From an uncultured Ruminococcus sp. (GTDB lineage Bacteria > Bacillota > Clostridia > Oscillospirales > Ruminococcaceae), in contig CALANW010000088.1 in NCBI GenBank assembly GCA_937926145.1, positions 1 to 7,885 of the forward strand: a DNA stretch of 7,885 nt. Direction: 5' to 3'. The notes below the pieces were generated by a model, which made no database searches, had not been told where the DNA came from, and was given only the letters and a program-made list of their open reading frames with translations. Made by a program: the position numbers and the translations under genes. Position 1 is the first letter of the stretch. The number at the start of each line of letters is the position of its first letter. This document shows positions 5,372 through 7,885 of this stretch, piece after piece.

Positions 5372-5461
5372 ACCCCTCGCAAGCTGTGCTCAGCTTGACC
5401 AGCTTGGCGCTTCACGGCGTGTGGCATTTGCTACATTTTTAGTGCAAACTCAACAAAATTA

Positions 5462-5491
5462 TTGACAAATCGCCATAGTTTTATATATAAT
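5462..5491 (+). promoter_or_regulatory. Sigma-A-type promoter of the TraX-fusion gene
   Basis: A perfect TTGACA at 5462-5467 and a perfect TATAAT at 5486-5491 are separated by 18 bp. A GGAGG ribosome binding site at 5535-5539 lies 5 nt before the ATG at 5545. The intact promoter suggests the broken gene downstream is still transcribed. Confidence 0.75.
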
Positions 5492-5544
5492 AGTGTTAAC
5501 GTATGTATATTTTTATTGCATAAATAAAGCTCTCGGAGGCAGAA

Positions 5545-6654
5545 ATGAAAAAGGGGTTTAATGCATCGGCGTTAAAGACCATTGCTATAATTACAATGGT
5601 GATAGATCATATTTCTTGGGGATTTTTCGATTTCTATTCGTGGCAGGGTTATTTTCTGCACATAATCGGACGTTTGACTATCCCGATAATGTGCTTTTTC
5701 ATTGCGGAGGGCTTCCGCAAAACTCACGATCTCAAGCGTTACATACTGCGAATAGCTGTTTTTGCGGCGATATCGATAGTTCCGTTTTATTTGTTTTTCC
5801 ACGAAGAATACGCATATCGGCAGAATATCATTTTCGATTATCTGCTGGCGCTTTTGCTGCTGTCGGTACTGGAAAGCAAGCGCTTCAATAAGCCTGTCAA
5901 GGTCATTCTGAGTGCTTTGCTCGTGATAATTTCGTTCGCGATAGGCGGCTGGCCGATTATGCCTATGGTCTATGTGCTGATATTCTACTATGCGGACAGC
6001 TTCAAAAAGCAGGCGGTATGGTTCTGCTCGTCAACGGTAGGACTTGTGTTTTTTATGATGCTTGCGATAACGCTTAACTCGAAGCTAAACTTTTATCCGA
6101 TGTACAGCAATTGGGTATGGTGGGACAAGAGCTATTTCCTCGGATTTATGCTTGCGCTGCCGCTGCTGAAAAGATACAACGGCGAAAAGGGCAGCTATCC
6201 GTTCGGAAGATACTTCTTCTTCGCTTTCTATCCTGCACATTTCCTTGTGCTTTTCGCTTCAAAGGAGATAATCAAACACTATGGCAGCTATTGGCTTTAT
6301 GTTGCGCTCCAGATAGTATGCATAGTGATAGTAGTGTATTTCGTTATCCGAGTTATGCTTGAAAAAAGCTCGAAAGCGCAGAATGCGGCAGTCCTGCTCG
6401 GTGTGAGCGGACTTGTATATGTTGTGGCGTTTTTCATTGAAACGACCGCGCCGTCGCAGGCGCTCGCTTACGGCATCGTTACTATAGAATACCTTGGCGA
6501 AGCGGGCGGCTTTATCGGTACAACGATATTCCTATCGGAATTCTGTCATTTCCGTGTGCCGAAATTTTTCTATGTGATAGAGGGCATCGTTTTCGGCGGT
6601 TCGGTAGTGCTTGTACACACTGCGGAGCATAATCATATTTTTACAAAAGCATAA
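5545..6654 (+). CDS. TraX family membrane protein, N-terminal part of a broken fusion gene
   Basis: 369-aa multi-helix membrane protein. Residues about 8-245 match the TraX family (named after the F-plasmid pilin N-acetylation protein; the chromosomal Firmicutes members have no proven role): LKTIAIITMVIDHI with Asp21-His22, IGRLTIPIMCFF (41-52), EGFRKTHDLKRY (55-66) and FYPAH ending the domain (about 228-232). Residues about 250-369 are not TraX. They look like the first four helices of the 7TM region found at the N-terminus of sensor kinases and cyclases, with AYGIVTIEYLGEAGG at about 309-321 and the HTAEHNHIF turn at the end. The frame is cut just there: a missing T at 6638-6642 gives FTKA-stop where FYKSISMDYSG is expected. 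Start codon and ribosome binding site are good. The truncated product still contains a whole TraX domain and may be made. Confidence 0.85.
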   Translation: MKKGFNASALKTIAIITMVIDHISWGFFDFYSWQGYFLHIIGRLTIPIMCFFIAEGFRKTHDLKRYILRIAVFAAISIVPFYLFFHEEYAYRQNIIFDYLLALLLLSVLESKRFNKPVKVILSALLVIISFAIGGWPIMPMVYVLIFYYADSFKKQAVWFCSSTVGLVFFMMLAITLNSKLNFYPMYSNWVWWDKSYFLGFMLALPLLKRYNGEKGSYPFGRYFFFAFYPAHFLVLFASKEIIKHYGSYWLYVALQIVCIVIVVYFVIRVMLEKSSKAQNAAVLLGVSGLVYVVAFFIETTAPSQALAYGIVTIEYLGEAGGFIGTTIFLSEFCHFRVPKFFYVIEGIVFGGSVVLVHTAEHNHIFTKA

Positions 6655-6656
6655 GT

Positions 6657-7298
6657 ATGGACTACTCGGGTGAATTTCCGCGGCTCGTGCTTGATTACGG
6701 CATAGGATTTATCACGTTCTATATCTTTCTTGTGGTGCTGTTCGTTGCGGCGACAGCGCGAATGATACGTTCGCTGAAAAAGGCGAGCGAAGCCGAGCAG
6801 AGGAGAATAATACTGATGCTTACGGGAATGTTCTTCCCGTGGCTTGCCGTGATGATACGCTCGGCAGGCTTCACGGGCGGATATGAAGTTTCATTCCTCG
6901 GAATAATATTTATGGCGATATTTGCGATGCTTGCGCTCATCAAATACGGCTACTTTGACTCCGTTCAGCAGGCGGTCACCAACGTTATCTATAAAAGCAG
7001 CGAAGGTCTGCTCGTGCTTGACAACGACAGATATGTGCTGTATTTCAACAGCGTTATAAAGGAACTTTTCCCCGAAGTTTCGGACAAAAAGTCCGTCAAA
7101 TGCGTTCCTGCGCTTCATGATATCATCGAAAAATGCTTTGACGAAAACGGTAAGCTTGGCGAAACGCACACCCCGAACACGGTCGAAGCAGGGGACAGGA
7201 TATTCGAGATAAAGATCGAGCCTATCCTTGAAGCAGGATTTATCCAAGGCTATACCGTCCGCGCTTTCGACAGCACGGCGCATTACCGCAGTATCTAG
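6657..7298 (+). pseudogene. Middle fragment: helices 5-7 of the sensor region plus PAS-like domain
   Basis: Open for 213 codons from an ATG 3 nt after the TraX-frame stop, but without a ribosome binding site; translation could occur only by re-initiation. Residues about 16-36, 47-64 and 75-95 are hydrophobic helices completing the 7TM sensor region (PWLAVMIRSAGF and FAMLALIKYGYFD are typical of its end). Residues about 105-205 resemble a PAS domain, beginning VIYKSSEGLLVLDNDRYVLY. The same frame continues upstream of the ATG as SYFYKSIS, which joins well to the first fragment's HNHI if one T is restored. It ends at TAG in the linker to the cyclase domain. It is therefore a piece of the fusion gene, not an independent gene. 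Confidence 0.8.
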
Positions 7299-7758
7299 GA
7301 GCTTCGCCGCTCGGCTCATATCGATGCGCTCACGGGACTTTACGACCGAGAGATATTCAAGCAGGAGATCACTCAGCATCTTTCCGAGGGCGGCATCGGC
7401 GCGCTCTTTATGGCGGACGTTGACTTCTTCAAGTATATAAACGATAACTTCGGACACATCGTCGGCGATGAAGTCCTTGTGACGCTTTCCGAAACGATAC
7501 GGACAGTTTTTTCGGAGGACAGCATTTCCTGCCGAGCTTGCGGAAAAGCTCAATGCGGTCTACAGTGAGAATGTGAAAAAAGCCGCAGAGGGACTTTCTT
7601 CGTCATTGTCGATAGGAATAGACCTTTCGTCCTCGATAAGCGGCACGGAGAACAGCGAAGCCTTTGAAACGCTGTACGGACTTGCCGACAAGGCACTTTA
7701 TCAGACAAAGGAAAACGGCAGAAACGGCTACAGCTTTTACGAAAAGGTCACGGTTTAA
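7299..7758 (+). pseudogene. GGDEF diguanylate cyclase domain remnant, signature deleted
   Basis: Directly after the TAG, the same frame reads a GGDEF domain: AHIDALTGLYDRE (usually LTGLxNR, here Asp for Asn), then ADVDFFKYINDNFGHIVGDEVL, the conserved metal and nucleotide binding segment. After IRTVFSEDSISCRA the R-x-GGDEF signature should follow. Instead the reading enters a stop at 7566-7568. A second frame resumes at about 7534 with ELAEKLNAVYSENV and continues through SLSIGID and LADKALYQTKENGRNGYSFY, the normal end of the domain, to TAA at 7756-7758. A segment of roughly 20-35 residues, including the active site, has been lost, so no cyclase activity is possible. Confidence 0.85.
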
Positions 7759-7885
7759 AGCTGATTTGTGTATAATACTAATTCTTGATCAACCTATAGA
7801 AAAACTCTCGGCTATAATAAGTTCATTCTGCGTCAAGCTCCCTTGTCAGGCGACAGCCTGTCAGCGGTCGCTCTCCAAGGTCCAC
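7759..7885. other. Non-coding tail of the window, possible repeat end
   Basis: TATAATACTAAT at 7771-7782 is identical to the left end of the palindromic element at 2531-2542, though the following sequence differs. At 7842-7858 there is a short inverted repeat, GTCAGGC with GCCTGTC, one mismatch. GGTCGCTCTCC near 7874 resembles hairpin B of the dispersed repeat. No gene is seen; the window ends within this stretch. Confidence 0.4.

Larger units (their letters stand above)
4359..5461. other. Gene-free, repeat- and hairpin-rich island
   Basis: No open frame here has a credible start, ribosome binding site or recognisable protein. The content is structural: a small hairpin (AATTCT-GCA-AGAATT, 4393-4407) after lysR, repeat copy 1 (about 4435-4700), a middle unit (about 4713-4985) with three inverted repeats, an AT-rich stretch (about 4995-5085), repeat copy 2 in opposite orientation (about 5090-5371), and a hairpin AAGCTG-TGCT-CAGCTT (5381-5396) before the TraX promoter. 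Whether it is transcribed cannot be told from sequence. Confidence 0.7.
5545..7758 (+). pseudogene. Broken TraX-7TM-PAS-GGDEF fusion gene (whole extent)
   Basis: The reading can be followed through three frames as one protein of about 735 codons, plus a deleted stretch. Domains in order: TraX-like membrane domain, seven-helix sensor region, PAS-like domain, and a GGDEF diguanylate cyclase domain, which would make the second messenger c-di-GMP at the membrane. Lesions: (1) one base missing from the T run 6638-6642; (2) TAG at 7296-7298 where the linker HYRSI-ELRRSAHIDALTG expects a residue, probably Gln (CAG); (3) a frame-changing deletion at about 7530-7540, removing the R-x-GGDEF signature and what followed it. 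The promoter and ribosome binding site remain. I treat the gene as a pseudogene; a sequencing error could explain one lesion but hardly all three. Confidence 0.85.

Noticed and set aside
6636..6645. Programmed -1 frameshift site
   Set aside because: The bases do not fit the X-XXY-YYZ heptamer in the zero frame and I saw no downstream stimulatory structure. The later TAG and deletion favour decay.
6657..7298. Independent gene starting at the ATG at 6657
   Set aside because: The start falls in the middle of a 7TM region, has no ribosome binding site, and the frame continues sensibly upstream of the ATG.
7785..7818. Promoter made of TTGATC and TATAAT
   Set aside because: The boxes are 22 bp apart, too far for a normal sigma-A promoter, and no gene follows within the window.

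Overview
The window looks like chromosomal DNA of a gut Clostridia bacterium, most likely a Ruminococcus or near relative (Oscillospiraceae/Ruminococcaceae). This rests on moderate GC genes between AT-rich spacers, strong Shine-Dalgarno sites, sigma-A-type promoters with TATAAT boxes, a TraX-family membrane protein, a DUF6198/YczE-like protein, and structured intergenic repeats of a style I associate with Ruminococcus. The genus call is inference; no rRNA or marker gene is present.

Layout. (1) 1-2591, plus strand: a small operon with a promoter at 18-46, a short-chain dehydrogenase (128-904), an OFA-type major facilitator transporter (928-2163), a hairpin (2198-2238) and a small ABM-fold monooxygenase-like protein (2271-2591). 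This reads as uptake or export plus oxidoreduction of a small organic compound whose identity the sequence does not give. The last gene runs into a ~100-bp palindromic element (2531-2640) that appears to have replaced its natural C-terminus and sits between convergent genes. (2) 2646-4358: a YczE/DUF6198-like membrane protein on the minus strand and a divergent LysR regulator on the plus strand. They share a 162-bp intergenic region with facing promoters and two operator-like palindromes. (3) 4359-5461: a 1.1-kb gene-free island rich in structure. It holds two ~275-bp copies of one repeat family in inverted orientation (about 4435-4700 and 5090-5371) around a unit with an 81-bp near-perfect hairpin (4905-4985). 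(4) 5545-7758: a decaying gene that once encoded a TraX-like membrane domain fused to a seven-helix sensor region, a PAS-like domain and a GGDEF diguanylate cyclase domain. Three lesions break it: a one-base frameshift in a T run (6638-6642), a TAG nonsense codon (7296-7298), and a deletion near 7530-7540 that removed the GGDEF signature. (5) 7759-7885: non-coding, beginning with a sequence that matches the end of the element at 2531.

The most interesting items are the TraX-7TM-PAS-GGDEF fusion pseudogene with reconstructable lesions, the inverted repeat pair whose first hairpins keep their fold and loop while the stem sequence changes, and the element that has rewritten the tail of the ABM-fold gene. 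I see no CRISPR array, tRNA, rRNA, transposase or defence system.
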